Part shown: piece after piece, positions 52,256 through 60,864 of the stretch
How the letters are laid out: the number at the start of each line of letters is the position of its first letter
Numbering within the stretch: the stretch's first letter is position 1
Source of the DNA: Nocardia abscessus
Lineage (GTDB): Bacteria; Actinomycetota; Actinomycetes; Mycobacteriales; Mycobacteriaceae
DNA: 64,000 bases
Direction: 5' to 3'
Assembly (NCBI RefSeq): GCF_015477775.1
Contig: NZ_JADLQO010000007.1
Span: 1-64,000 of the forward strand
Made by a program: the position numbers and the translations under genes
The notes under the pieces: model-generated
What the model saw: only the letters and a program-made list of their open reading frames with translations
Database searches by the model: none
What the model was told of the DNA's origin: nothing

Positions 52256-53680
52256 ATGAAAGCAAAACTCGTCCCCGCCCTGCTCGCCGCCGCACTCGCC
52301 CTGACCGGATGCTCGCTGGAGCAGACCGACGCCACCCCGGCCGGCACCGTCAAGGTGGTCGTCGGCTACCAGTCCAAGACCATCAACACCGTCACCGCGG
52401 GCACCCTGCTGCGCGCGCAGGGCTATCTCGAGCAGCGGCTACAGAAGATCACCGACAACGGCGGGGCGAAGTACCAGGTCGAGTGGCAGGACTACGACAC
52501 CGGCGCGCCGATCACCGCGCAAATGGTGGCCGAGAAGATCGACATCGGATCGATGGGCGACTACCCGTTGCTGATCAACGGTTCCCGCACCCAGGTCAAC
52601 GAGCGCGCACGCACCGCGCTGGTGTCGGTCACCGGGTACAACCCCAAGGGCGCGCTGAACATGGTCGTCGTGCCGAACGATTCGGCCGCCACCGGCATCG
52701 GCGACCTGGCCGGGCAGAAGATCTCCGCCAGCGTGGGTTCGGCCGGGCACGGCACCCTGGTGCAGGCGCTGTCGCGGGCCGGGATCGATCCGGCCAAGGG
52801 CGTGGAGGTGCTCAACCAGCAGCCGCAGGTCGGCGCGACCGCCCTGGAATCCCGCCAGGTGGGCGCGCTGTCGCAGTTCGTCGCATGGCCCGGTCTGGTG
52901 GTCTTCCAGAACAAGGCCAAGCTGCTCTACGACGGCGCCGAACTCGGCGTGCCGACCTTCCACGGCGTGGTGGCCCGGCGCGCGTACGCCGCCGATCACC
53001 CGGAGGTGCTCCAGGCGTTCCTGGCCGCACAACTGGACGCCACCCAGTTCCTGCAGGAGAAGCCGTTCGAAGCCGCGAAGATCGTCGCGGACGGGTCCGG
53101 ACTGCCCCAGGAGGTGGTGTACCTCTACAACGGTCCCGGCGGAACGAGTTTCGACACCACGCTCAAGACGAGCCTGATCGCGGCGCTCAAAGGCGATGTG
53201 GCGTACCTGAAGTCGATCGGCGACTTCGCGGAGCTGGACATCGACCGGTTCATCGACGACGCGCCGCTGCGCAAGGCGTTCGCGGAGACCGGGCGCGACT
53301 ACGACCGCGATTTCGCGTCCACTGCCAACCCGACCCGGGTCACCGGCACCGACCCCATCTGCGGCACCGCGGCGCAGAACCCCGCCCTGGCCGGTGAACT
53401 GTGGCTGGACGGCGCACCGACGCCGCAGCCGGCCGCGGACCCGAACTGCCTGCTGCGCGCGGTCCAGGCCGCGAAAGCGCAGGGCAAGACGATCCGCGCC
53501 GCCTACGTCCCGGATACCGAACTCGGCACGCGGTGGTTCGCCGACAAGTCGATCTGGCTGCGTGACGGCGCCGCCTACCTGCCCTTCACCACCGCTGCCG
53601 CCGCGCAGCGCTACCGGCAGGCGCATCCGTCCGCCACCGCGGTCGGCTACGACCAGGCCGTCGCGGAAGTACGCGGATGA
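52256..53680 (+). CDS. ABC substrate-binding lipoprotein with NosL-like C-terminal domain
   Basis: A 474-residue lipoprotein. The signal peptide MKAKLVPALLAAALALTGCS has lipobox LTGC, cysteine 19. Residues 30 to about 350 are a SsuA/TauA/NMT1-type binding protein (VVVGYQSKTINTVTAGTLLR; ISASVGSAGHGTLVQALSRA). Residues about 366-474 resemble NosL (DPICGTAAQNPALAGELWLD; AAYVPDTELGTRWFADKSIW; FTTAAAAQRYRQAHP). NosL domains bind Cu(I) or assist metal delivery. Sulfonate, taurine or thiamine-precursor-like ligands are typical of the SBP part. The permease gene overlaps by 4 bases. Confidence 0.85.
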   Translation: MKAKLVPALLAAALALTGCSLEQTDATPAGTVKVVVGYQSKTINTVTAGTLLRAQGYLEQRLQKITDNGGAKYQVEWQDYDTGAPITAQMVAEKIDIGSMGDYPLLINGSRTQVNERARTALVSVTGYNPKGALNMVVVPNDSAATGIGDLAGQKISASVGSAGHGTLVQALSRAGIDPAKGVEVLNQQPQVGATALESRQVGALSQFVAWPGLVVFQNKAKLLYDGAELGVPTFHGVVARRAYAADHPEVLQAFLAAQLDATQFLQEKPFEAAKIVADGSGLPQEVVYLYNGPGGTSFDTTLKTSLIAALKGDVAYLKSIGDFAELDIDRFIDDAPLRKAFAETGRDYDRDFASTANPTRVTGTDPICGTAAQNPALAGELWLDGAPTPQPAADPNCLLRAVQAAKAQGKTIRAAYVPDTELGTRWFADKSIWLRDGAAYLPFTTAAAAQRYRQAHPSATAVGYDQAVAEVRG

Positions 53681-54534
53681 TCGGCGAACTCACCGCCCCG
53701 GCCGTGCCGGCCGCCGCGGAACCCACCGCGACCCGATCGGACGCCGCGCCGGCGCCGCGGTCGGCATGGCGCTCGCGCCTGCTGCGGGTCGCCTCGGTCG
53801 CCGTCGCGGTCGGTCTGTGGCAGCTGCTCACGGTCAACAACGTGCGGGCGGGCCTGCGTTTCGACACGCTGCCGACCGTCACCGAGATCGTCGCCGAATT
53901 CGGCACGCAGTTGCGCGCCGACCAGTACTACCTGGATATCGCGCAGTCGCTGCTGCGGATCGTCACCGGCTTCGGTCTGGCCGCGGTGGTCGGCGTGCTC
54001 GCGGGCATCGGCCTGGGCCGGTCTCGGCTGCTCGCCGACACCTTCGGCCCGCTGGCGGAACTGGTCCGGCCGATTCCGGCCATCGCCTTGGTTCCGGTCG
54101 CGATCTTGCTGTTCCCCAGCGACGAATCCGGCATCGTGTTCATCACCTTCACCGCGTCGCTGTTCCCGGTGCTGGTCAGCACCCGGCACGCGGTGCGGGC
54201 GCTGCCCACGATCTGGGAGGACGCGGTACGCACGCTCGGCGCGTCCCGGCTGGACGTGCTCGCGCGCGTGGTGGTTCCCGGCATCCTGCCCGGCGTCTTC
54301 AGCGGACTGTCGGTCGGCGTCGGCGTGGCGTGGATCTGCCTGATCTCCGCCGAGATGATCTCCGGGCGCCTCGGCGTGGGCTACCGCACCTGGCAGGCGT
54401 ACACCATCGTGGACTATCCGGCGGTGTTCGTCGGCATGATCACCATCGGCGTCCTCGGTTTCGCGACATCGGGGCTGGTCGAGCTGGCCGGCCGCCGCAT
54501 CACCCGCTGGCTGCCCAGGGAGGTCGAAGCATGA
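53677..54534 (+). CDS. ABC transporter permease (SsuC/TauC-like)
   Basis: A 285-residue inner-membrane permease with about six helices. EAA-loop is EDAVRTLGASRLDVLARVVV, then PGILPGVFSGLSVGVGVAWI. This fits the nitrate/sulfonate/taurine (BPD_transp_1) subfamily. ATG overlaps the upstream stop, and the ATPase gene overlaps its end, so translation is coupled. It would form a homodimer in the transporter. Confidence 0.92.
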   Translation: MIGELTAPAVPAAAEPTATRSDAAPAPRSAWRSRLLRVASVAVAVGLWQLLTVNNVRAGLRFDTLPTVTEIVAEFGTQLRADQYYLDIAQSLLRIVTGFGLAAVVGVLAGIGLGRSRLLADTFGPLAELVRPIPAIALVPVAILLFPSDESGIVFITFTASLFPVLVSTRHAVRALPTIWEDAVRTLGASRLDVLARVVVPGILPGVFSGLSVGVGVAWICLISAEMISGRLGVGYRTWQAYTIVDYPAVFVGMITIGVLGFATSGLVELAGRRITRWLPREVEA

Positions 54535-55271
54535 CCACGATGATCGACGCACCGGCATCGACCGGAATGCGCCTGAGTCTCACCGGTGTCCGGATCGCCT
54601 TCGGCGGCGAACCGGTACTCGACGGACTGGACTTGGCGATCGCGCCGGGGGAAATCCTCGTCGTGGTCGGCAAATCCGGGTGCGGCAAGTCGACGTTGCT
54701 GCGCGCGATCGCCGGACTGCGTGTCCCGGAAGGGGGCGCCATCCTGGCCGACGGCGATCCGGTCACCGGACCCGCGGCCGACCGCGCCCTGGTGTTCCAG
54801 GACGACGCGTTGCTGCCGTGGCGCACCGTGCGGCAGAACATCGAACTCGCCCTGCGCCTGCGCGGCACACCCCGCGCCCAGCGGCGGGCCACCGCCCTGC
54901 ACTGGGTGGACGAGGTCGGCCTCACCGGCTACGCCGACTACCTGCCCCGCGACCTGTCCGGCGGCATGCGCCAGCGCGTCCAGCTCGCGCGCAGCCTGGC
55001 CGCCGCGCCACGCGCCGTGCTGATGGACGAGCCGTTCGGCGCACTGGACACCCAGACCAGAGAAACCATGCAGCGCCTGCTCATCCAGACCTGGCGCGCC
55101 CACCCCACCACCATCGTCTTCGTCACCCACGATCTCGACGAGGCCCTGCTGCTCGGCGACCGCATCGCCGTGCTCGGCGGCGGCACGCTGCGGGCGCTGG
55201 TGCCGGCGCCCAGCCCGCGCGAGGCGATCGACCGGTCCGCGACGAAGGCCGAGATCTTGGAGAGACTGTGA
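54531..55271 (+). CDS. ABC transporter ATPase (SsuB/TauB-like)
   Basis: A 246-residue ATPase: Walker A GKSGCGKST at 47-55, Q-loop VFQDDALLPWRTV, signature LSGGMRQRVQLARSL, Walker B AVLMDEPFGALD, and H-loop VTHDLDEALLL. ATG overlaps the permease stop and the GTG of the flavoprotein gene overlaps its own stop. It powers import of the ligand bound by the NosL-fused lipoprotein. Confidence 0.93.
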   Translation: MTTMIDAPASTGMRLSLTGVRIAFGGEPVLDGLDLAIAPGEILVVVGKSGCGKSTLLRAIAGLRVPEGGAILADGDPVTGPAADRALVFQDDALLPWRTVRQNIELALRLRGTPRAQRRATALHWVDEVGLTGYADYLPRDLSGGMRQRVQLARSLAAAPRAVLMDEPFGALDTQTRETMQRLLIQTWRAHPTTIVFVTHDLDEALLLGDRIAVLGGGTLRALVPAPSPREAIDRSATKAEILERL

Positions 55272-57976
55272 ACATTCCGCCGCTGTCGGAACGGATTCGG
55301 CTGGACTGCGACGTCCTCGTCATCGGCGGCGGCACCGCGGGCACGATGGCCGCGCTCACCGCCGCCGAGCAGGGCGCGAACGTGCTGCTGCTGGAGAAGG
55401 CGCACGTGCGGCACTCCGGTGCGCTGGCCATGGGCATGGACGGCGTGAACAACGCCGTGATCCCGGGCAAGGCCGAACCGGAGGACTACGTCGCCGAGAT
55501 CACCAGGGCCAACGACGGCATCGTCGACCAGCGCACGGTGTACCAGACCGCGACGCGCGGCTTCGCCATGGTGCAGCGGCTCGAGCGCTACGGCGTGAAG
55601 TTCGAGAAGGACGAGTACGGCGAGTACGCGGTGCGCCGGGTGCACCGCTCCGGCTCGTACGTGCTACCCATGCCCGAGGGCAAGGACGTCAAGAAGGCGC
55701 TGTATCGCGTCCTGCGCCAGCGCAAGATGCGCGAGAAGATCCGCATCGAGAACCGGCTCATGCCGGTGCGCGTGCTCACCGACAACGGACGCGCCGTCGG
55801 CGCCGCCGCTCTGCACACTCGCACGGGCGAATTCGTCGCCGTCGGCGCCAAGGCGGTGATCCTGGCTACCGGACCGTGCGGCAGGCTCGGGCTGCCCTCC
55901 AGCGGATACCTGTACGGCACCTACGAGAACCCGACGAACGCGGGCGACGGCTACTCGATGGCCTACCACGCGGGCGCCGAGCTCAGCGGCATCGAGTGCT
56001 TCCAGATCAACCCGCTGATCAAGGACTACAACGGCCCGGCCTGCGCGTACGTCGCCAATCCCTTCGGCGGTTACCAGGTCAACGCCGAGGGCGAACGCTT
56101 CGTCGACTCCGACTACTGGTCCGGCCAGATGATGGCCGAGGTCAAGCGCGAGATCGAATCCGCCCGTGGGCCCATCTACCTCAAGGTCTCGCACCTGCCC
56201 GACGAGACGCTGAGCACGCTCGAAGGCATCCTGCACACCACCGAGCGCCCCACTCGCGGCACCTTCCACGCCAACCGCGGCCACGACTACCGCACCCACG
56301 ACATCGAGATGCACATCTCCGAAATCGGTTTGTGCGGTGGACATTCCGCCTCCGGCGTGTGGGTCGACGAGCACGCGCGCACCACCGTGCCCGGCCTGTA
56401 CGCGGCAGGCGATCTGGCGTGCGTGCCGCACAATTACATGATCGGCGCGTTCGTCTTCGGCGATCTCGCTGGAGCGCACGCCGCGTCCACCCTGGCGGAG
56501 GTCGCGGCCCCCGCCGAGCTGCCCGAGGACCAACTGGCCGACGCGCACGAGCTGATCTACCGCCCGCTGCGCCATCCGGACGGGCCGCCGCAGCCGCAGG
56601 TCGAATACAAGCTGCGCCGTTTCGTGAACGACTATGTGGCCCCGCCCAAGACGGCCACGAAGCTGGCCATCGCGGTGGAGACCTTCGACCGGATGCGCGG
56701 CGAGGTCGAGGGCATCGGCGCGCGCACCCCGCACGAGCTGATGCGCGCGGTGGAGGTGTCGTTCATCCGCGACTGCGCCGAGATGGCCGCCCGCAGTTCA
56801 CTGACCAGGACCGAATCCCGTTGGGGCCTCTACCACGAGCGCGCCGACCTACCCGAACGCGACGATGTCGAATGGCGATACCACCTCAACCTGCGCAAGA
56901 ACCCCGACGCAACCATGGCGTTCCTGAAACGGCCGGTGGCGCCGTACCTGGTTCCGGTGCCCGGACTCGACGACCTGCCCTCGGCCGATGCCGAAGCGGT
57001 GCCGGTGCACCAGCCGCACCACATCGCGGGCCGTGCGCCGCATACCGGCGTCGCCGCTGAGCACGATCGGGCCGGAGCCGGTGCTTCGCAGCCCGCGACT
57101 CCCCCGTCGCCCCGGATCGTCGCGCTGCTCGCGCTCGACGAGCCCACCGTGACGCAACTGTCGGCCTACCTGACGGATCCGGACGCGGGCGTCCGGGCCG
57201 CGGCGATCTCGGTGCTCACCGAGCACACCCCCGCGGGTTTCGCGACCGCCCTCGGCGACGCCTTGGACGACGAGGCGGCCTCGGTCCGGCGCGCGGCCGC
57301 GGCGAGCCTGCGCGAACTCGTCGAGGTATTGCCCTCCGCGGCCGGGCTTTCCGACCGGCTCGGTTCGCCCGACCCCATCGTGCGATCCACCGTGATCGAT
57401 CTGCTGCGCGCCCTGCGGGCGGGCGAGTCGGCGCAGTATCGCGCCGCACTGGCGGACGTGGACCATCGCGTGCGCATCGAGGCGGTCCGCGCGTTGGTCT
57501 CGCTCGACGACCGCGACGGCGTCGCCACCGTGGCCGCCGACGCCAACCGGGAAGTCCGCATCGCCGTGGCCCAGGGTCTGGCCGCCATCGGCGACGGTGG
57601 CGTCGAGGCGATCCGGCGCCTCGCCGACGATCAGGACCCGCTGGTCCGCGCCGCGGCGCTGACCGCGTTCGCCCAGCTGGGCGCCGGTTCGGCGGATGTC
57701 GCGGCGCTGGAGGAGGCCTTGCGTCACTCGGCATGGCAGATCCGAGTTGGTGCGGCGCGCGGGCTCGCAGGCGCCGACCCCGACCTCGCGGTGCCCATCC
57801 TGGCTGTGACGCTGAACGATCCGCATCTCGACGTCCGGAAGGCGGCGGTGCTGTCGCTGTCGGCGTGGCCGGACCTGCCCACCGCGCACGACGCGCTGCG
57901 CGCCGCGATCGACGACACCGATGCCGACGTGCGCGCGTATGCCCGGCGAGCGCTGGCCAGCCAGCCCACGGCGTAG
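55268..57976 (+). CDS. Fumarate/APS-reductase-like flavoprotein fused to HEAT repeats
   Basis: A 902-residue protein. The N-terminal 550 or so residues form an FAD-binding subunit of the FrdA/SdhA/AprA fold: VLVIGGGTAGTMAALTAAEQ, HSGALAMGMDGVNNAV, LATGPCGRLGLPSSG, GLCGGHSASGVWVDEHARTT and PGLYAAGDLACVPHNY. After a linker, residues about 614-902 are HEAT/PBS-lyase-like repeats (for example DEAASVRRAAAASLRELVEV, DDRDGVATVAADANREVRIA). The active-site set differs from classical fumarate reductase, so the substrate is open. It probably takes electrons from or gives them to the ferredoxin at 52016. Confidence 0.85.
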   Translation: MNIPPLSERIRLDCDVLVIGGGTAGTMAALTAAEQGANVLLLEKAHVRHSGALAMGMDGVNNAVIPGKAEPEDYVAEITRANDGIVDQRTVYQTATRGFAMVQRLERYGVKFEKDEYGEYAVRRVHRSGSYVLPMPEGKDVKKALYRVLRQRKMREKIRIENRLMPVRVLTDNGRAVGAAALHTRTGEFVAVGAKAVILATGPCGRLGLPSSGYLYGTYENPTNAGDGYSMAYHAGAELSGIECFQINPLIKDYNGPACAYVANPFGGYQVNAEGERFVDSDYWSGQMMAEVKREIESARGPIYLKVSHLPDETLSTLEGILHTTERPTRGTFHANRGHDYRTHDIEMHISEIGLCGGHSASGVWVDEHARTTVPGLYAAGDLACVPHNYMIGAFVFGDLAGAHAASTLAEVAAPAELPEDQLADAHELIYRPLRHPDGPPQPQVEYKLRRFVNDYVAPPKTATKLAIAVETFDRMRGEVEGIGARTPHELMRAVEVSFIRDCAEMAARSSLTRTESRWGLYHERADLPERDDVEWRYHLNLRKNPDATMAFLKRPVAPYLVPVPGLDDLPSADAEAVPVHQPHHIAGRAPHTGVAAEHDRAGAGASQPATPPSPRIVALLALDEPTVTQLSAYLTDPDAGVRAAAISVLTEHTPAGFATALGDALDDEAASVRRAAAASLRELVEVLPSAAGLSDRLGSPDPIVRSTVIDLLRALRAGESAQYRAALADVDHRVRIEAVRALVSLDDRDGVATVAADANREVRIAVAQGLAAIGDGGVEAIRRLADDQDPLVRAAALTAFAQLGAGSADVAALEEALRHSAWQIRVGAARGLAGADPDLAVPILAVTLNDPHLDVRKAAVLSLSAWPDLPTAHDALRAAIDDTDADVRAYARRALASQPTA

Positions 57977-58118
57977 AGCAACATGGTTGCCGCAGCTCGA
58001 ATAGCTGATTAGATTAGCGGCTCGACCGTTGCCGACTCGCTAGCCGGGTTATAGCCGGGCGGCGACGGGGCGGCCGACGACGAGTCCGTCGCCGTTCCTC
58101 ATCAGCAGCGACGGGAGT

Positions 58119-59264
58119 ATGGCGTTGACCTTGCCGAACTGGCTGGATCTCGCCGTGCTCGGCACCCTCGTGGCCGCCGCGGTGCTCGGCTGGCGCCGCG
58201 GCGCGATCGTGGGGCTGCCCGGTTTCGCGGGCGCCCTGGCGGGTGCGATTCTCGGCGCGGCGCTCTGCGCGGCGGCCCTCGGTCAGCTTCCCCCGGGCGC
58301 CGTACGGCTCCTGCTCGCGCTGACGGTGATCATCGGATTGGTCGCGTTCGGCGCGATCGCCGGGCACCGGGCCGGACGCGCCGCGCGTGCGGCGGTTTCC
58401 GATCCCGTCACGCGTCGCGCGGACGCGCTCTGCGGGTCCGTTCTCCATATGCTCGCGGTCCCCTTGGTGGTGTGGTTGTTCGCCGCGCCACTGGAATCCG
58501 CGACCTTGGTGCGCGATTCGACGACCGTGCGGACCGTCGACGAGATCGCGCCGTTCTGGCTGTCCGGCCTGTCCGAGGTGCTCACCGCGCCGATCGTGGA
58601 CGCCGGGCTCGCCCGCCCGCTCGCGCCCCCCGATCCCGGCATCGTCGACGGGCCGCTGCCCGCCGAACTGCGGCCGAGCGTGCTTCGCGTCCAGGACCTC
58701 GCACCGACCTGCGGCGTGCGTCAATCCGGTTCGGGATTCGTCATCGCGCCGGAACGAGTGCTGACCAATGCCCACGTCGTCGCCGGATCCAGCAAGGTCT
58801 CCGTCGACGCCGCGAACGGGCCGCTCACCGCGACCGTCGTGCAGTTCGATCCGATCATGGACATCGCGGTGCTCGCCGTCCCGGGTCTCGCCGCGCCCGC
58901 CCTCACCGTCGCGCCCGAAGCCGCGGGGCCCGGCGCCGACGCGATCGCGCTCGGCTACCCGAGGGGCGGCTCCTACACCGCGTCCGCCACCCGGGTGCGC
59001 AGCCGAGCCGCGCGCCAGGTGCGCGACATCTACCGCACCGGTCTCGGCGAACGCGAGATCTACACGCTGGACGGCTCGATCCAGCACGGGAACTCGGGCG
59101 GACCGCTCGTCGACCGCGACGGCCGCGTGCTGGGCATCGTGTTCGGTGTCGACGAGAACGACAGCAACGTCGGGTTCGCCACGAGCCTGCCGGAGGTGCT
59201 CGATCGTCTCGACCACGCATGGCGATCCGACCGGGCCGTCGACACCGGCCCCTGCGCCTCCTGA
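58119..59264 (+). CDS. MarP-like membrane-anchored serine protease
   Basis: A 381-residue protease. Four N-terminal hydrophobic helices (CvpA-like, from WLDLAVLGTLVAAAVLGW) are followed by a trypsin-like domain. The catalytic triad is His in LTNAHVVAG, Asp in PIMDIAVLAV and Ser in QHGNSGGPLVDR. A Cys pair (CGVRQSGSG and the C-terminal region) may regulate it. M. tuberculosis MarP preserves pH homeostasis by processing the peptidoglycan hydrolase RipA. ATG at 58119 follows GGGAG. Not part of the operon upstream. Confidence 0.9.
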   Translation: MALTLPNWLDLAVLGTLVAAAVLGWRRGAIVGLPGFAGALAGAILGAALCAAALGQLPPGAVRLLLALTVIIGLVAFGAIAGHRAGRAARAAVSDPVTRRADALCGSVLHMLAVPLVVWLFAAPLESATLVRDSTTVRTVDEIAPFWLSGLSEVLTAPIVDAGLARPLAPPDPGIVDGPLPAELRPSVLRVQDLAPTCGVRQSGSGFVIAPERVLTNAHVVAGSSKVSVDAANGPLTATVVQFDPIMDIAVLAVPGLAAPALTVAPEAAGPGADAIALGYPRGGSYTASATRVRSRAARQVRDIYRTGLGEREIYTLDGSIQHGNSGGPLVDRDGRVLGIVFGVDENDSNVGFATSLPEVLDRLDHAWRSDRAVDTGPCAS

Positions 59265-59270
59265 CCGCCG

Positions 59271-59855
59271 TCAGGAAGCGTCGGCGACGATCACCACACC
59301 GCTCGACGCGTCGAGCAGCGGAATCGTCCGCTCCGCGGCATCATCGACGTGCACACGCGGATGCGGGGGAAGTTCGGTCTGGAAATAGGTTCCCGGCCCG
59401 TAGAACTGGCCGTACTTCACCACCACGCCGTCGAAGTCGAGCACGGCCGCTTCGTGCTCCTGGATCACCGCGCCCCGGCCCGCCGGCGGCTCCCAGGCGA
59501 TGCTCTGCGCCAGGAAGCGCTTGGCATCGGCCGCCCGAGCGGCGGCGATCAAGTTACGGGTGCCCTCGGTGCGAATACGCGCGTTCGCCTCGGCGCGCTC
59601 CGGCAGCAGCGCCGCGTCGTCCGGCAGGTCGGTGAGCTGATGCATCACCATTTCCGAGCCGAACCCGACCACGGCGGCGATCAGGGCATCCGCGTCGTAG
59701 ACGTCGCACACCACCGGCTGCGCGCCCGCCGCCCGCAACTGGTCGACCTTCGCCGTCGACCGGGTCATCCCCGCGACCTCATGCCCCGCCTCGATCAGCA
59801 GCGGAAGCAAGCGGACTCCGATCACGCCGGTCGCACCGGCCAGGAAGATGCGCAC
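59271..59855 (-). CDS. NAD(P)-binding epimerase-like protein (short SDR)
   Basis: A 194-residue protein with an N-terminal GATGVIGVRLLPLLIEAGHE Rossmann motif, RSTAKVDQLRAAGAQPVVCD, then TEGTRNLIAAARAADAKRF and VVVKYGQFYGPGTYF. It is shorter than typical extended SDRs (about 300) because it ends after the VHVDDAAERTI block, where paralogues continue. GTG at 59855. It is a distant paralogue of the gene at 38553. The 468 bases upstream hold hairpin repeats and no gene. Confidence 0.8.
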   Translation of the reverse strand: MRIFLAGATGVIGVRLLPLLIEAGHEVAGMTRSTAKVDQLRAAGAQPVVCDVYDADALIAAVVGFGSEMVMHQLTDLPDDAALLPERAEANARIRTEGTRNLIAAARAADAKRFLAQSIAWEPPAGRGAVIQEHEAAVLDFDGVVVKYGQFYGPGTYFQTELPPHPRVHVDDAAERTIPLLDASSGVVIVADAS

Positions 59856-59867
59856 TCGATTGATTCT

Positions 59868-59939
59868 GCCGTGCCTGCGGCACGGCGTGTTCGCGGGGCT
59901 CTGTTTGTTTTTCCAGCGCCTGCGGCGCTGGGTGTTCGC
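59868..59939. repeat. Two hairpin modules, each followed by GTGTTCGC
   Basis: GCCGTGCC-TGC-GGCACGGC (59868-59886) and CCAGCGCC-TGC-GGCGCTGG (59913-59931) are 8-bp stems with the same TGC loop. Each is immediately followed by GTGTTCGC (59887-59894 and 59932-59939). A further small palindrome near 59950 (CGCTTCGCTCG) may be a third element. They occupy the gene-free stretch 59856-60323 and look like short intergenic repeats. Nothing else was resolved in that stretch. Confidence 0.6.
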
Positions 59940-60323
59940 ATGCTCGGTCTCGCTTCGCTCGAAACCCGGGGCGGAGGTGCGCTGGTGGAGTGGGTGCGAG
60001 ACCTCGCTGTCGGGGCGCGCGATCAGCTTGCGGGCGGGGCATGATCTGTCGCGGTGGTGGCCTGAGTTGTCTCGATTTGTGCGCTGGCGTGGTTCACCGA
60101 CGCCGCCCGCGATCCCGCGTGCGCCGTGCCGTGCCGTGCGGACGTTGTCCATCGGTCAACCAGATTCGCCGCATCGGCTCGGTCGCGCTCGCAAACGGCA
60201 GGCGCGGCGGCGGTCGCTTGTCGGCACGCGGCGCACTGCCCACAGGCGGGGGCAGTCGCTGGGCCGCAATGATTCTCGTCGCTCCGACGCGCCATCGTGT
60301 GACGGCAGGTGCGGCACAGCAGA

Positions 60324-60836
60324 TCAAGCGCAGTTCACCCAGGCGGTCACCGCATTGCCGTCCACCGCGTATTCGATCCCGCGGGCGGTCAGCATGCGCA
60401 GCACGGCTGCGTTGTCCGCCGTCGTGCTCACCAAGAGCTTCGCGTAGCCCTCGGCGGTCGCCCGCTCGATCAGTGCGCTGAACACCGCGGTGGCGATGCC
60501 TGCTCCCCTGCGGGAACGACCGATCCATACTCCGGCCTCGGCGGCGCCCGGCGCGGCGGGGAGCGGGCACAGTCGTGCCGCTCCGACCACCTCGCCGTCC
60601 GCTCGGATGCCGTAGGTCGACTCGATCGGCGGACTCGCCAGCGCCCGGCTTCGGTGGAATGCCAGGAAGCCGGCTTCCCGTTGGGCATTCCAGCCGCTAC
60701 CGGGCCCTTCGACCGGCATCACCTCGCCGGGCTCCGCGTCTGCCACCGCCGCGTGCAGCAGATCGGTGAGCAACTGCTCGTCGAGCGGTTCCAGGGTGAC
60801 ATGGGCGGGCACAGCGCCGATCCTGTCACCCGGCAC
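60324..60836 (-). CDS. GNAT-family acetyltransferase
   Basis: A 170-residue (or 162 from GTG 60812) GNAT protein. The acetyl-CoA motif A is AGVWIGRSRRGAGIATAVFS, followed by ALIERATAEGYAKLLVSTTA and DNAAVLRMLTARGI. It acetylates an unknown amine. It is transcribed toward the hairpin repeats and downstream of the ChoD-like gene on the same strand. Confidence 0.85.
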   Translation of the reverse strand: MPGDRIGAVPAHVTLEPLDEQLLTDLLHAAVADAEPGEVMPVEGPGSGWNAQREAGFLAFHRSRALASPPIESTYGIRADGEVVGAARLCPLPAAPGAAEAGVWIGRSRRGAGIATAVFSALIERATAEGYAKLLVSTTADNAAVLRMLTARGIEYAVDGNAVTAWVNCA

Positions 60837-60864
60837 GGTCGCGGGCGACCGGTTTTCCGGCGGC

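Noticed and set aside
51230..57976. Dissimilatory sulfate reduction by an AprBA pair
   Set aside because: No dsr, qmo, aprM or dissimilatory sat genes are present; cysD/cysNC are of the assimilatory type and lie elsewhere.
59868..59939. A CRISPR array
   Set aside because: There are only two hairpin units with differing stems and no spacers or cas genes.
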